Below, piece after piece: positions 47,495 through 57,044 of a DNA stretch of 64,000 bases (positions are counted from its first letter, which is position 1; the number at the start of each line of letters is the position of its first letter). The notes beneath the pieces are model-generated. The model did no database searches, was not told where the DNA came from, and was given only the letters and a program-made list of their open reading frames with translations. The stretch is from Bacteroides sp. Lineage in GTDB: Bacteria > Bacteroidota > Bacteroidia > Bacteroidales > Muribaculaceae. The stretch lies in contig JAAVCG010000005.1 of the NCBI GenBank assembly GCA_014802435.1, positions 62,001 to 126,000 on the forward strand, read 5' to 3'. Made by a program: the position numbers and the translations under genes.

Positions 47495-48526
47495 TTATTT
47501 GATGATACACTCCACATTCATTCCGGCGCGCAGCTTGGCCATTTCTTCCGGGCGGTTAGACTCGCTGAAACGGATGCGCACGGGGATTCTCTGGCGGACC
47601 TTAACGAAGTTGCCTGATGAATTATCATGGGGTAGGGGCGAAAGCGCGCCGCCTGTGGCCGATGAGATAGCCTCCACCCGTCCGGAGAAATTCACTCCGG
47701 GAATTGCGTCCACTTCAACCTCGACGGGCGCACCGACGCTGATGTTTTTCAGCTGTGTTTCCTTATAATTGGCCGCTACCCAGACATCGCCGGAGTCAAT
47801 GATTGAAAGCAATAATTGTCCGGGCTGAATGAGCTGCCCTTCCTGAATTTCCTTGCGTGAGCAGTAACCGCTGCAGGGCGCCAGTATGACAGTATAACTG
47901 AGGTTCAGCTGAGCTGTTTCCACCATAGCCTTGGCCAATTCAATTCCGGCCTCAGACTGGGAGATGCGGCTCCGGGTAACATCAACAACTGATGAGGTGG
48001 CTGATTTTTGGCGCGCAAGGGTTTGATATCGAGCGCGTTTTGCCTCATAATCGGTTTTGGCGGCATCATATTCTCTGCGGGTAACAGCTCCCTGCTCTAA
48101 AAGATTTTCATAACGTTTGAAGTCGGTCAACGACTGCTCCATCAGGATTTTAGCCTCAGAGATTGAAGCATCGCTGACGGCTACGTTGGCCGATGCGGAG
48201 CTCACTGATTGGTTAGCTACGGAGTGTCCGGCCAGGGCGTTTTGAAGGTCGGCATTGGCGCGGGCCAGGTTGAGCTTCAGGTCCGAGTCATCGATGATGA
48301 CGAGCGTGTCACCCTTGCTGACGGGTTGATACTCGCTGAAACGGATTTCCTTGATGAATCCCTGAACACGGCTGTTGACCGGGACAATCTGCATTTTCAC
48401 TTCGGCATTGTCAGTAAATTCCCCTTGGCGGAGATGAAACAGGCGAGAGCAAATCCATCCGGCAGCGCCGATGATGACGATTGCGCTGACAATGTAAGAT
48501 ATCTGTTTTTTAGTACGGTATTTCAT
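47495..48526 (-). CDS. HlyD/EmrA family periplasmic adaptor
   Basis: 343 residues. One N-terminal membrane anchor (about 7-25), a lipoyl half (VNSRVQGFIKEIRFSEYQPV, SKGDTLVIID), a long coiled-coil hairpin rich in Ala/Ser (about 80-200) and the second half ILAPCSGYCSRKEIQEGQLI. Bridges the MFS pump to TolC. Overlaps tolC by 4 bp and ends 11 nt before the permease gene. Confidence 0.88.
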   Translation of the reverse strand: MKYRTKKQISYIVSAIVIIGAAGWICSRLFHLRQGEFTDNAEVKMQIVPVNSRVQGFIKEIRFSEYQPVSKGDTLVIIDDSDLKLNLARANADLQNALAGHSVANQSVSSASANVAVSDASISEAKILMEQSLTDFKRYENLLEQGAVTRREYDAAKTDYEAKRARYQTLARQKSATSSVVDVTRSRISQSEAGIELAKAMVETAQLNLSYTVILAPCSGYCSRKEIQEGQLIQPGQLLLSIIDSGDVWVAANYKETQLKNISVGAPVEVEVDAIPGVNFSGRVEAISSATGGALSPLPHDNSSGNFVKVRQRIPVRIRFSESNRPEEMAKLRAGMNVECIIK

Positions 48527-49839
48527 AATTTTCCTGAGGTAAAAAGAAGTTTATAGTAACAATAAATAATGTTGATTCGGGCATTGATGAGTTGCTGTTC
48601 GGCGTCAAGGCGTGAGTTTGCCGCGTCGAGCATATCTGTAATCAGAGCCATGTCATTTTCATATCTCGTGGCCGTCGTATTGTAATTTCTGAGGGCCAGT
48701 TCAACGGCTTTCTCCCTTGAATTAAGCTCCTCATAGGCCTCCATGTATTTAATATGGTCAGCCCTGACATTTAGTGAAACCTCTTCGCTGGCCGCCTGGA
48801 GGTTTTCATTGGCTTTGACTGTTGCCACACGGCTTTGAGCCAACGCCTTATTGGTCTTAAAGAGGGATGAGATGTTATAGCTGACACCTACTCCGACATA
48901 CCAGTAACTCAAATTGCGATTGATTGGCGGGATTTCAACCAAAATAGGACCATCCATAGTCCATCCGGCCTGCAAACCGATTTTAGGGAGACGCTCGGCG
49001 CGTGTAATTTTCTCAGCGTGCCGGCTGAGGCTCACTCCCGTTCGGGCCAGAGCCAACTGAGGCGAATTTTCATTGGCGCGTGATTGCCACCATTCTTCGC
49101 CCTGCAGCGGAAGCGAGGAGTCAAGGATGGTAGAATCCGGAATCACTCGGAGCCCTTCCGGCAGTCCGGCAATGGTGGTCATGTTAGTGTTGAGAATATC
49201 AAGCATGTTTCCGATGCGGATTTTCTCTAACTCAATGTTTGAAATCAGCAGCTCATAGCGCGTAATGTCGTTCAATAGAGCCGTCCCTTGATCATAACGG
49301 GCCTTCATATCGTCAAGCACCCGTCGGGCCGCCGTCAGGTTGCTCTCAATAACCTTCTGCAGATTAGAATATTTGTAGAGGTTCAGATAGATGTCTGTCA
49401 GCTGAAAGCGGATGATATTGCGTTGCAAGTCGGCCGATTGGCGAGAGCCGTCGGCCTTGAGTTCGGCCATACGGATTCCTTCCGTAATGGCTCCTCCAGC
49501 ATAGAGGGGCTGAGTTAGGTTAATTCCGAGTCCGGTGCCGAGATGCGGAATCGGTGCTTTCTGATAGTCAGAGAAGTTACGCTCCGTGGTGAAACCGTCG
49601 CCGATATAGCTGACGGAGAGCGACGCAGAAATGTCGGGCAGGCGGTTTGCGCGTGCCGTAGAGATGGCTTTTTCAGCCTCTTCAATGGCCGTAATGGCGG
49701 GGCGGAGTTGACGTGAATTGGCTTCGGCCGACTCAAAGAGCTCACTCAGAGTGAGTACACGAGTTGACTCGGCCGAACACACTCCGCCGCTCAACAGGGC
49801 GCACGCAAGCAGCCCTGTGAGCAATCGATGATTGTTCAT
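48523..49839 (-). CDS. TolC family outer membrane efflux protein
   Basis: 438 residues, signal peptide (about 1-23, ending GVCSAES). Helical repeats of the OEP family are seen: SRQLRPAITAIEEAEKAIST, LNLTQPLYAGGAITEGIRMA and the second-half repeat YNISSLFKTNKALAQSR. Forms the outer-membrane duct of the exporter. A -7-like TACCTTTG lies about 180 nt upstream at 50027-50020. Confidence 0.88.
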   Translation of the reverse strand: MNNHRLLTGLLACALLSGGVCSAESTRVLTLSELFESAEANSRQLRPAITAIEEAEKAISTARANRLPDISASLSVSYIGDGFTTERNFSDYQKAPIPHLGTGLGINLTQPLYAGGAITEGIRMAELKADGSRQSADLQRNIIRFQLTDIYLNLYKYSNLQKVIESNLTAARRVLDDMKARYDQGTALLNDITRYELLISNIELEKIRIGNMLDILNTNMTTIAGLPEGLRVIPDSTILDSSLPLQGEEWWQSRANENSPQLALARTGVSLSRHAEKITRAERLPKIGLQAGWTMDGPILVEIPPINRNLSYWYVGVGVSYNISSLFKTNKALAQSRVATVKANENLQAASEEVSLNVRADHIKYMEAYEELNSREKAVELALRNYNTTATRYENDMALITDMLDAANSRLDAEQQLINARINIIYCYYKLLFTSGKL

Positions 49840-50214
49840 GCTGAAACTAAAAAATTATGTAAAAAAAACGGAAAAAATGATGGGGAAAGCGAGGTTGGCC
49901 GCTCAGATGCGAGCGGTGCTCTTCCAGCTTTCAAGATGCCCCCAACGATAGATACAAAGGGCTGAATGTTTGCTAAATAACATCATTTTATATGTATGAA
50001 TTCTTTGTAAATTCCACTGCAAAGGTACGAAAATAAATTAAAAATGAAAAATTAAAAATGAAGGATGAAATATTTGGCGTGGCGATGACTGTTATTGCCG
50101 ATTATACCCTTAAATGATTAGGAGACCCCGGGAGGTGAGGATGAATTTACTTAAATGTGAGTATTTCGGGGGCGGAAAAGTCGGCGTAACTTTGCACCGT
50201 AAAAACTAATCCAC
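49840..50214. promoter_or_regulatory. Divergent regulatory region between the efflux operon and the porin operon
   Basis: 375 bp without a supported gene. On the minus strand TACCTTTG (50027-50020) points at tolC, leaving a leader of about 180 nt. On the plus strand TAACTTTG (50187-50194) lies 21 nt before the porin ATG. Between them is an A-rich run with aaaaattaaaaatga repeats (50034-50066). No transcription factor gene is adjacent. Confidence 0.55.
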
Positions 50215-51459
50215 ATGAAAAAAGTTGTTCTCACATTATTATTGGTGATTGGCTCACTCATAGCAACCGCGCAGGTCGATACCGTCGGCTACTCCCGTTT
50301 CCGCTTCGGAGGATATGGCGAGATGCTTGGCCAGTTTATGGATTATGGAAATAATCGATTTGCCGGCACGTCAGATGGTTCGCCTCGCGGTTATCGAGCC
50401 GCGGTTTCAATTCCGCGTTTTGTCCTGGCGTTTGACTATAAGTTCAATTCCAAGTGGATATTGGGTGCGGAAATTGAGTTTGAGGCCGGAGGCGTAGGCT
50501 CCGCCGTAGAGCTTGAAAGCAGCGAGAACGGCGAGTATGAAACCGAGATTGAAAAGGGCGGAGAAGTGGCCCTGGAGCAATTGCATATCACACGCCTTAT
50601 CACTCGAGGAATCAACATCCGAGTAGGCCATCTGATAGTCCCCGTAGGGTTGACAAATGCTCATCATGAACCCATCAACTTCTTCGGGCCGACGCGCCCT
50701 CAGGCCGAAACGTCATTGCTCCCCTCTACATGGCATGAAACGGGCCTCGAACTCTTCGGTTCATTTGGTCGCGGCTTTGACTGGCGAGCCATGATTGTCG
50801 CCGGCCTGAATGCCAATGGCTTTGACAAGAATGAATGGATTATCGGGGGCACTCCCGGCTATTTTGAGGTTGATAATTTCACATCGCCGGGCTATGTCGG
50901 CCGCATTGATTATAGCGGAGTTAAGGGCCTGAGAACCGGAGTATCGGCATATTATTGTCATGACACCGGGCGAAATGCCGATAAGGACCATTTCTACTCG
51001 GCTGTTGGTCGAATTCCCGTCTGGATTGCTACATGGGATGCACAATATCGGTCAAAATGGATTACTGCCCGCGCCAATATAACCTTTGGTGGAGTAGGTA
51101 ACTCGGCCAAATTGAGCGATGCCAACCGTATGCTTTCAAATAAGTCACCTTACAGTCGCCTCGTACCCATTGCAAAAAATGCTTTTGGCGCAGGAGTTGA
51201 GGCCGGTGTCAATATCAAGAAGTTCACTCCCTTTGCGCGCTATGAGTATTATAATCCTCAATTTCGTGGCGAAAAAGGGCAGACAATGGACTCTCGCCTT
51301 GAAGTCAGCCAATGGCAAGTAGGCCTGGACTGGTTCGCTCTCCCTAATTTGGTAGTTAAGGGTGCATGGGTCTCCCGTCAGATTGGAGGCGGCAAGTATA
51401 ACAGCGAAAACGAGTTCCAGATAGGTATTGCCTATATTGGTTGGTTTGTACGCAAATAA
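50215..51459 (+). CDS. Outer membrane porin (OprO/OprP-like)
   Basis: 414 residues, signal peptide (MKKVVLTLLLVIGSLIATAQ). β-rich, with conserved family-like segments RFRFGGYGEMLGQFMDYG, RLITRGINIRVGHLIVPVGL and HEPINFFGPTRPQAE. Probably a 16-strand phosphate-selective-porin-type channel. First gene of a plus-strand run whose later members are envelope cytochromes and an imelysin. Confidence 0.8.
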   Translation: MKKVVLTLLLVIGSLIATAQVDTVGYSRFRFGGYGEMLGQFMDYGNNRFAGTSDGSPRGYRAAVSIPRFVLAFDYKFNSKWILGAEIEFEAGGVGSAVELESSENGEYETEIEKGGEVALEQLHITRLITRGINIRVGHLIVPVGLTNAHHEPINFFGPTRPQAETSLLPSTWHETGLELFGSFGRGFDWRAMIVAGLNANGFDKNEWIIGGTPGYFEVDNFTSPGYVGRIDYSGVKGLRTGVSAYYCHDTGRNADKDHFYSAVGRIPVWIATWDAQYRSKWITARANITFGGVGNSAKLSDANRMLSNKSPYSRLVPIAKNAFGAGVEAGVNIKKFTPFARYEYYNPQFRGEKGQTMDSRLEVSQWQVGLDWFALPNLVVKGAWVSRQIGGGKYNSENEFQIGIAYIGWFVRK

Positions 51460-51487
51460 ATAAAAAATACAAAATACAAAATACTAA

Positions 51488-51515
51488 ATTATGGAAAGGC
51501 GGATTCCGATCCGCC
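51488..51515. repeat. Small hairpin after the porin gene
   Basis: ggcggat-tccg-atccgcc forms a 7-bp stem preceded by atggaaa. A similar unit (atggaaaggcggaatggaat, then ccgcc) lies at about 17501-17524, upstream of greA. Perhaps a terminator-like or interspersed repeat; no U-tract follows. Confidence 0.4.
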
Positions 51516-51562
51516 GCCCACAACAAATACGAAATAATAAACTATAAAGGACAGATTGCATT

Positions 51563-52627
51563 ATGAAGAAAGTTATTTTATTTTCAGCTGTTGCATTGGC
51601 CCTGACGGCTTGCAATGACTCTAATGAACCGAAAAAGGTCGAAGTTGACAGCGCGGTGATTGATTATACCGCCGAGAATGCCCAAGCATGGGGCAATTAT
51701 ATGGTGCAGGTTGGCTCTCTGCTGAAGGATGATGCTCAGAAGCTCATCGATTCCTGGACCACTGACGGATATGCCGCTCAATTCAAGGCTCTGGCTCCGT
51801 TTGACTGCGTTGAGCAGATGATTGACGGATGTGCCGACATTGCCAATGAAGTCTGCACGGCTAAAATCGGCGACCCTTACAATCTTTACGTCTCTGGCGA
51901 CACCAAACGTGCTCTCTATGCCGTTGAATCTTGGTACTCATGGCACTCACGTGAAGACTACGCCAACAATATCCTCTCCATTCGCAACAGCTTCAACGGT
52001 TCACTTGACGGAACAGTCAATGAGGAGTCCCTCGCCGCAATGGTTGACCCGGCTCTGAGCGCCGAAGTGGCTGCCGCCATTGCTGATGCCGAGGCTGCAA
52101 TCCTTGCTATTCCCCAGCCCTTCCGCTCCAACATTGTCTGCTCTGAAAGCCGTGCAGCCATGACCGCATGCGCTGACCTCGAGGAAATCCTCTCTGATAA
52201 CCTCAAGAGCGCCGCACGTCAGCTCCCGGAAGCTCAGCTCCGCAAGATTGCTGACCGCTTTGTGTATGCAGTCGTTATCCCTACTTACACCGAACTGGCT
52301 CACCGCAATTCCGCCCTTTATGAATCAGTAAAGGCCCTGCGTGATAATCCCTCCGATGCCGGATTTGCCGCCGCTTGCAATGCATGGCTTGAGGCTCGCG
52401 AGCCTTGGGAAAAGTCTGAGGCATTCCTCTTCGGCCCCGTAGATGCTCTTGGCCTTGACCCGAACATGGATAGCTGGCCCCTTGACCAGGACGCTATTGT
52501 CCAGATTCTTTCTTCCGGCAACTTCTCAGGCTTGAGCGGCACTTCTGAAGCAGTGCAGAGCGTTCGCGGATTCCATACTCTCGAATTCCTCCTCTTCAAG
52601 GACGGTATGCCTCGCAAGCTTAACTAA
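51563..52627 (+). CDS. Imelysin-like (M75 family) lipoprotein
   Basis: 354 residues with lipobox LTA-Cys (residue 17). The imelysin hallmark GxHxxE appears as RGFHTLEFLLF near residue 335, close to the C-terminus. The N-terminal half is a helical bundle. Proteins of this family are tied to iron or heme uptake rather than proteolysis. It is followed 11 nt later by a di-heme oxidoreductase, a frequent partner of imelysins. A shorter paralogue lies at 25516. Confidence 0.82.
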   Translation: MKKVILFSAVALALTACNDSNEPKKVEVDSAVIDYTAENAQAWGNYMVQVGSLLKDDAQKLIDSWTTDGYAAQFKALAPFDCVEQMIDGCADIANEVCTAKIGDPYNLYVSGDTKRALYAVESWYSWHSREDYANNILSIRNSFNGSLDGTVNEESLAAMVDPALSAEVAAAIADAEAAILAIPQPFRSNIVCSESRAAMTACADLEEILSDNLKSAARQLPEAQLRKIADRFVYAVVIPTYTELAHRNSALYESVKALRDNPSDAGFAAACNAWLEAREPWEKSEAFLFGPVDALGLDPNMDSWPLDQDAIVQILSSGNFSGLSGTSEAVQSVRGFHTLEFLLFKDGMPRKLN

Positions 52628-52638
52628 GAAATAAATAA

Positions 52639-54048
52639 ATGAACGCAATTAATAAAATCATGGCCGCTATGTCGTCGTTGTTGTTGCTCTCGGGCTGCGA
52701 TGACGGCGGCCTTGATTCTCTTTCCATTGAGATTCCTGACGGCTACGCGCTTTCGGCGGGTACGTCGACTAATTTTTTAAACTCCTCCGTTGCCTATGAT
52801 GCTGAGGCGGCATGGGTTAAGGGCGATTATCTGACCCGATTCGTGCGCGGCGACAGGCTTTATGACGATGTGCGCACCTCCTCAACCGGTGAAGGCGGCG
52901 GATTAGGCCCGGTCTACGCCGGCTATTCCTGCGGCAGTTGTCACCGTAATGCCGGACGAACCCGTCCCGGCAATCTGGAAGGCTCCGGCAACTATGGATT
53001 TTCAGCTATGCTGGTCTATGTTACTCGCAAAAACGGCGCATTCTTTCGTGACTATGGCCGAGTGCTCCATGACCAGTCAATCTATGGCGTCAAGGCCGAA
53101 GGCAAGCTCAAAGTTGATTGGACTTATGAGCAATTCGCGTTTCCTGACGGCGAACCCTATGAACTGGCTACTCCTCATTACACCATAACTGACTGGTATG
53201 CCGACGAAATAGCTCCTGAGGACCTCTTTTGTACGGTCCGCATTCCCCTGCGCCACGTCGGTATGGGTCAGCTGATGTCGCTTGACCAAAATGAGATTGA
53301 AGCCCTTGCAGCCAAGAGTAATTATCCCGAATGGGGCATCTCCGGGCGCTGCAACTATATCACTGAACGCGGAGTTACCCAATTAGGTATTTCCGGCAAT
53401 AAGGCCCAACATGCTGACCTGACGGTGGAACTCGGATTCTCCAGCGATATGGGCGTTACCAATAGCCGCTATCCGGAAGAAATCTGTGAGGGACAAATTC
53501 AAATGTCGCAAGGCTCGATGATGGGTTTGACTTATGACCGCCTCGATATCTCCACTGAAGATATGGAGAACGTTGACCTCTACATGCAGAGTCTCGGAGT
53601 GCCCGCCCGGCGTGATGTCAATGACCCGCAGGTAATCAAGGGTGAGGCTGCATTTTTTGAGGCCGGATGTCATCTGTGTCATGTCACCACTCTTCACACC
53701 CGTCCGCGCGGTTCCACTCTCCTTGCCGGAACTCAGCTCCCCTGGTTGGGCAATCAGACTATTCATCCTTATAGTGATTTCCTCCTTCATGACATGGGTC
53801 CCGAGCTGGATGACCACTATCCTTCCGGTCTCGCTGCCGGAAACGAATGGCGAACCACTCCTCTCTGGGGTATTGGCCTTCAGGAGAAAGTCAATGGCCA
53901 CACTTATTTCCTGCATGACGGCCGCGCCCGCAACTTTACGGAAGCAATCATGTGGCATGGCGGCGAGGGACAGGCCTCACGCACCAAGTTTAAAAATATG
54001 TCGGCTGATAAACGTCAGGCTTTAATCCGTTTCCTTCAATCATTATGA
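52639..54048 (+). CDS. Di-heme oxidoreductase (DHOR family) lipoprotein
   Basis: 469 residues; lipobox LSG-Cys at about residue 20. Two c-type heme sites: CGSCH near residue 98 and CHLCH near residue 344, the second followed by TTLHTRPRG. Also typical are NFTEAIMWHGGEG near the end and GRARNF. By family it is a periplasm-facing cytochrome of the imelysin-associated di-heme type. Heme attachment needs the cytochrome c maturation protein encoded at 57031. Overlaps the next porin by 4 bp. Confidence 0.88.
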   Translation: MNAINKIMAAMSSLLLLSGCDDGGLDSLSIEIPDGYALSAGTSTNFLNSSVAYDAEAAWVKGDYLTRFVRGDRLYDDVRTSSTGEGGGLGPVYAGYSCGSCHRNAGRTRPGNLEGSGNYGFSAMLVYVTRKNGAFFRDYGRVLHDQSIYGVKAEGKLKVDWTYEQFAFPDGEPYELATPHYTITDWYADEIAPEDLFCTVRIPLRHVGMGQLMSLDQNEIEALAAKSNYPEWGISGRCNYITERGVTQLGISGNKAQHADLTVELGFSSDMGVTNSRYPEEICEGQIQMSQGSMMGLTYDRLDISTEDMENVDLYMQSLGVPARRDVNDPQVIKGEAAFFEAGCHLCHVTTLHTRPRGSTLLAGTQLPWLGNQTIHPYSDFLLHDMGPELDDHYPSGLAAGNEWRTTPLWGIGLQEKVNGHTYFLHDGRARNFTEAIMWHGGEGQASRTKFKNMSADKRQALIRFLQSL

Positions 54049-55250
54049 AAAAATTTCTTATACCCTTTGCATTAATGCTTTCAGCCGTTTCAGCTTCGGC
54101 TCAGTATGATTCCGAAAATGGAGTAGTAACCATTGCTGATGAGCGCGGCTTTATCTTCCAGTCCAAGAGCGGCGACTTCGTGTTCAAACCTTATATGCTG
54201 GTTCAGACGTCGGTGAATTTCAATTGGTATGACGATGCTGGTCTTGATCCGGCTTATAATCAGGATAACGTCGCTAATAGCGGCTTTGCCATTCCCTATG
54301 CCGTTCTGGGCTTTACGGGGAAGGCCTTCGGGATGGTTAACTTCAATCTCTCGATTAACGCGGCGGCCTCCGGCGGCGCGATTCTCCAGCAGGCGTGGGC
54401 CGACATTTGTCCTCGCCCGGAAGTGGGAGTGAAAATCGGTAAGTTCAAAACTCCGTTCACTCATGCTTATCTGACCACTCTCGGCGAGACCCTTTTCCCG
54501 TCTCTGCCCACTTCGCTGACCGCCTCAGTCATCATGCCTTACTCCCTGAATGCCGTCACTCCTCGTATCGGCACAGGATTTGACCTCGGAGTAGAGGTTC
54601 ATGGCCTTGTAGCCAACCGCTTCGGCTATCAAGTGGGAATTTTTAACGGCACGGGAGCGAATGTCAACCTTGCCAACAAGACTTTCAGCGATGACTGGCA
54701 CATCCCCTCGCTGCTCTATGCCGGACGATTGACCTGGCAACCTTATGGGGCAATGCCGGCCACTCAGGGCGACCCCCGCCGCCTGAACATGAACAAGATG
54801 CTCATTGGCTTGAGCGCGTCAATGAACGTTGAAAGCGAAAATGAGAGCACTAATGATATGCGCATGGGGCTGGAATGGAGCTGGGTGCATAATCGCTGGT
54901 ATTTCGGCGCCGAGGCTTATTGGATGCACGTAGGTTTTACCCGCCGCCAAAAGATTGACCGCTCATTTAACTATTTTGGAGGCTATGTCCAGGCCGGCTG
55001 GTTTGCTTCTAATCGTGTGCAAATCGTTGGCCGTTATGACCTTTTTGAGCGTAATTCAACCTCAAAGGGGGGCCTGCTGAACATGCCGGCACTCGGTTGC
55101 AACTGGTTCTTCCCCAAAATCAACCTCAAGCTCCAGGGTATGGCTCAATACATCGGTCGCACGGGTCATGCCCGTCAGATGGACCGCGACGAAGATAATC
55201 TTGGCCTGGCTACATGGTCAGCCGTAATCATGGCTCAATATGCGTTTTAA
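54045..55250 (+). CDS. Second outer membrane porin (OprO/OprP-like)
   Basis: 401 residues, signal peptide (MKKFLIPFALMLSAVSASAQ). β-rich with SGDFVFKPYMLVQTSVNFNW, VKIGKFKTPFTHAYLTTLGE and a C-terminal strand ending WSAVIMAQYAF, which carries the terminal aromatic expected of an outer-membrane barrel. Related in architecture to the porin at 50215. Overlaps the next gene by 11 bp. Confidence 0.8.
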   Translation: MKKFLIPFALMLSAVSASAQYDSENGVVTIADERGFIFQSKSGDFVFKPYMLVQTSVNFNWYDDAGLDPAYNQDNVANSGFAIPYAVLGFTGKAFGMVNFNLSINAAASGGAILQQAWADICPRPEVGVKIGKFKTPFTHAYLTTLGETLFPSLPTSLTASVIMPYSLNAVTPRIGTGFDLGVEVHGLVANRFGYQVGIFNGTGANVNLANKTFSDDWHIPSLLYAGRLTWQPYGAMPATQGDPRRLNMNKMLIGLSASMNVESENESTNDMRMGLEWSWVHNRWYFGAEAYWMHVGFTRRQKIDRSFNYFGGYVQAGWFASNRVQIVGRYDLFERNSTSKGGLLNMPALGCNWFFPKINLKLQGMAQYIGRTGHARQMDRDEDNLGLATWSAVIMAQYAF

Positions 55251-55926
55251 GTGGATTTTGCCCTTGTTGGTCCTCTGCAGTTGTGATGAAGGGCGCATAT
55301 GGCCTGACGACGTTATTGAAACGAATAGCGACGGACTGACGGCTACGGTGGTGATTACCGGAGCAACGGGCGCTGACCGGTGGTTCAGCGGATATTCGCT
55401 TGCCGTGGGCGGTTTTACTCCCGGCAGCGAATATGCCCTGATCAGCAAGAATATTGTAACGGACTCTGACGGCTCGGCAACGGTTGTCCTGACCGGGGTT
55501 CCCGCGGAGGTTGAGACCATAGAATTATGTGTCATTGACCGTCTACGCCGCCGTGTGGCCTCGTTTTCATCCGTGCCGGTGGGGGCAGCTAATGTGACCA
55601 TCACCTCTGAGGGGGCGGATTTTTCGCCTGAACAGGCCATTCAGACCGAGGTTTTTAATACCACTTGTATCAACTGCCATGGAGGAGCTTCCTTCTCTGC
55701 TGCCGGACTTAACCTGACTCAGGGGCATGCCTTTCGTGAACTCATTGGTGTAACGTCTGTTAAGGACCCGGAAATGATGAGGGTTCACCCCGGACAACCG
55801 GATAAGAGTCTGCTCTATAACATCTTGGCCGGAGAGGACTCCAAGGAGTGGAATTATGACCATTCCGTTGAAATTACGGCATCTGAACGTCTTGATTTAA
55901 TTAAAAATTGGATAATTGCGCAATAA
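55240..55926 (+). CDS. c-type cytochrome lipoprotein
   Basis: 228 residues; signal with lipobox LCS-Cys (about residue 14). The first ~125 residues form a β-sandwich-like region without a known family. The C-terminal part has one heme motif CINCHGG near residue 144 and MRVHPGQPDKSLLYNIL, which could supply the Met ligand, as in small cytochrome domains of PSCyt type. A likely electron-transfer partner of the di-heme protein two genes upstream. Confidence 0.72.
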   Translation: MRFKWILPLLVLCSCDEGRIWPDDVIETNSDGLTATVVITGATGADRWFSGYSLAVGGFTPGSEYALISKNIVTDSDGSATVVLTGVPAEVETIELCVIDRLRRRVASFSSVPVGAANVTITSEGADFSPEQAIQTEVFNTTCINCHGGASFSAAGLNLTQGHAFRELIGVTSVKDPEMMRVHPGQPDKSLLYNILAGEDSKEWNYDHSVEITASERLDLIKNWIIAQ

Positions 55927-57044
55927 TGACACTGAGCAAATCGTTTTTTAAGGTAATGAACAGCAACATTAGTCATAAGACTTTCTCATATAATGGCGCA
56001 GAGGCCGCGACGGCTCTCTGTGGCGACCAGATGCATTGCATCATAACCCCCTCAGCCGGTTTGAAATTCAAGGACCAGGTGGCTGCTGCCTGTGAGGCTG
56101 CCGGCCATTTGGCAGAATATTTTCGGATGGTTCCGATTTTCAAGCGCTATTTCCTCAGCGACATTGCCAATCAGGCCGCATTGCTTCCGCAGGAAGAACA
56201 GTGTGCCGTTTCGGTGATTCAGCAGCCGGCCCTTTGTGGCTCAAAGGTTGTGGTTTGGATTGTGATGGAGCGTGATGCTGACTTCACTCTTCAGGCTGAT
56301 GGCGTCTGGGCCGATTCAAAGGGACGCATCATTCAGGGCGACTCAGCGGTTTCCGGCTCAGATTCAGCTGAGGAGACCCGCGCATATCTCAATCGCTTTT
56401 CAGAGGCATTGAAGGTTCGTGGCGGCAATCTGGCTGACCATTGCCTGCGCACCTGGTTTATGGTTCATGATGTTGACCGGAATTATGCCGGAGTGGTCCG
56501 CGGCCGCAATGAGGTGTTTGCCGCTGAGGGCCTCAAGGAGCATTTCATAGCCTCGACGGGCATCGGCGGGTCGCCTGCCGGGTCACTGGTTGCGTTTAAT
56601 GCCGTTGCTGACCTTTCAGTCAAGCCCGAGCAAGTTACCTTCATCAAGGGGGCAACTCACCTTAACCCGACGATTGAGTATGGAGTGGCCTTTGAGCGGG
56701 CAACTGCAGTTGATTATCCTGACTTCCGCAAGGTTTATGTTTCAGGTACGGCAAGCATTGACAATAAGGGTCAGGTGGTTGCCGTCGGCGATATTGAGCG
56801 CCAGACCGAGCGGATGATTGAAAATATTGAGGTGCTTCTTCGCGAGGCCGAATGTGAGCTCACGGATGTTATGCACCTGCTCGTTTACTTGCGCGACATT
56901 GCTGACTATGAGGCTGTAGATGCAATCTTTGAGTATCGTTTGCCGGGAGTTCCAAGGGTGTTGCTTTTGGCTCCGGTATGTCGTCCGCAATGGCTCGTTG
57001 AAACGGAATGTATTGCCATTCGCCGGAAGAATGAAGCGCGCTAA
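55926..57044 (+). CDS. RidA/chorismatase-like protein
   Basis: I use the ATG at 55926, overlapping the previous stop as TAATG, giving 372 residues. The C-terminal half matches the YjgF/RidA-like fold of FkbO/Hyg5-type chorismatases (VYVSGTASIDNKGQVVAVGD, TERMIENIEVLLREAECELT, HLLVYLRDIADYEAV). The N-terminal half shows a second degenerate RidA-like pattern (ALKVRGGNLADHCLRTWFMV). RidA proteins deaminate enamines; chorismatases open chorismate. Its presence between cytochrome and CcsA genes is unexplained. Confidence 0.65.
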   Translation: MTLSKSFFKVMNSNISHKTFSYNGAEAATALCGDQMHCIITPSAGLKFKDQVAAACEAAGHLAEYFRMVPIFKRYFLSDIANQAALLPQEEQCAVSVIQQPALCGSKVVVWIVMERDADFTLQADGVWADSKGRIIQGDSAVSGSDSAEETRAYLNRFSEALKVRGGNLADHCLRTWFMVHDVDRNYAGVVRGRNEVFAAEGLKEHFIASTGIGGSPAGSLVAFNAVADLSVKPEQVTFIKGATHLNPTIEYGVAFERATAVDYPDFRKVYVSGTASIDNKGQVVAVGDIERQTERMIENIEVLLREAECELTDVMHLLVYLRDIADYEAVDAIFEYRLPGVPRVLLLAPVCRPQWLVETECIAIRRKNEAR

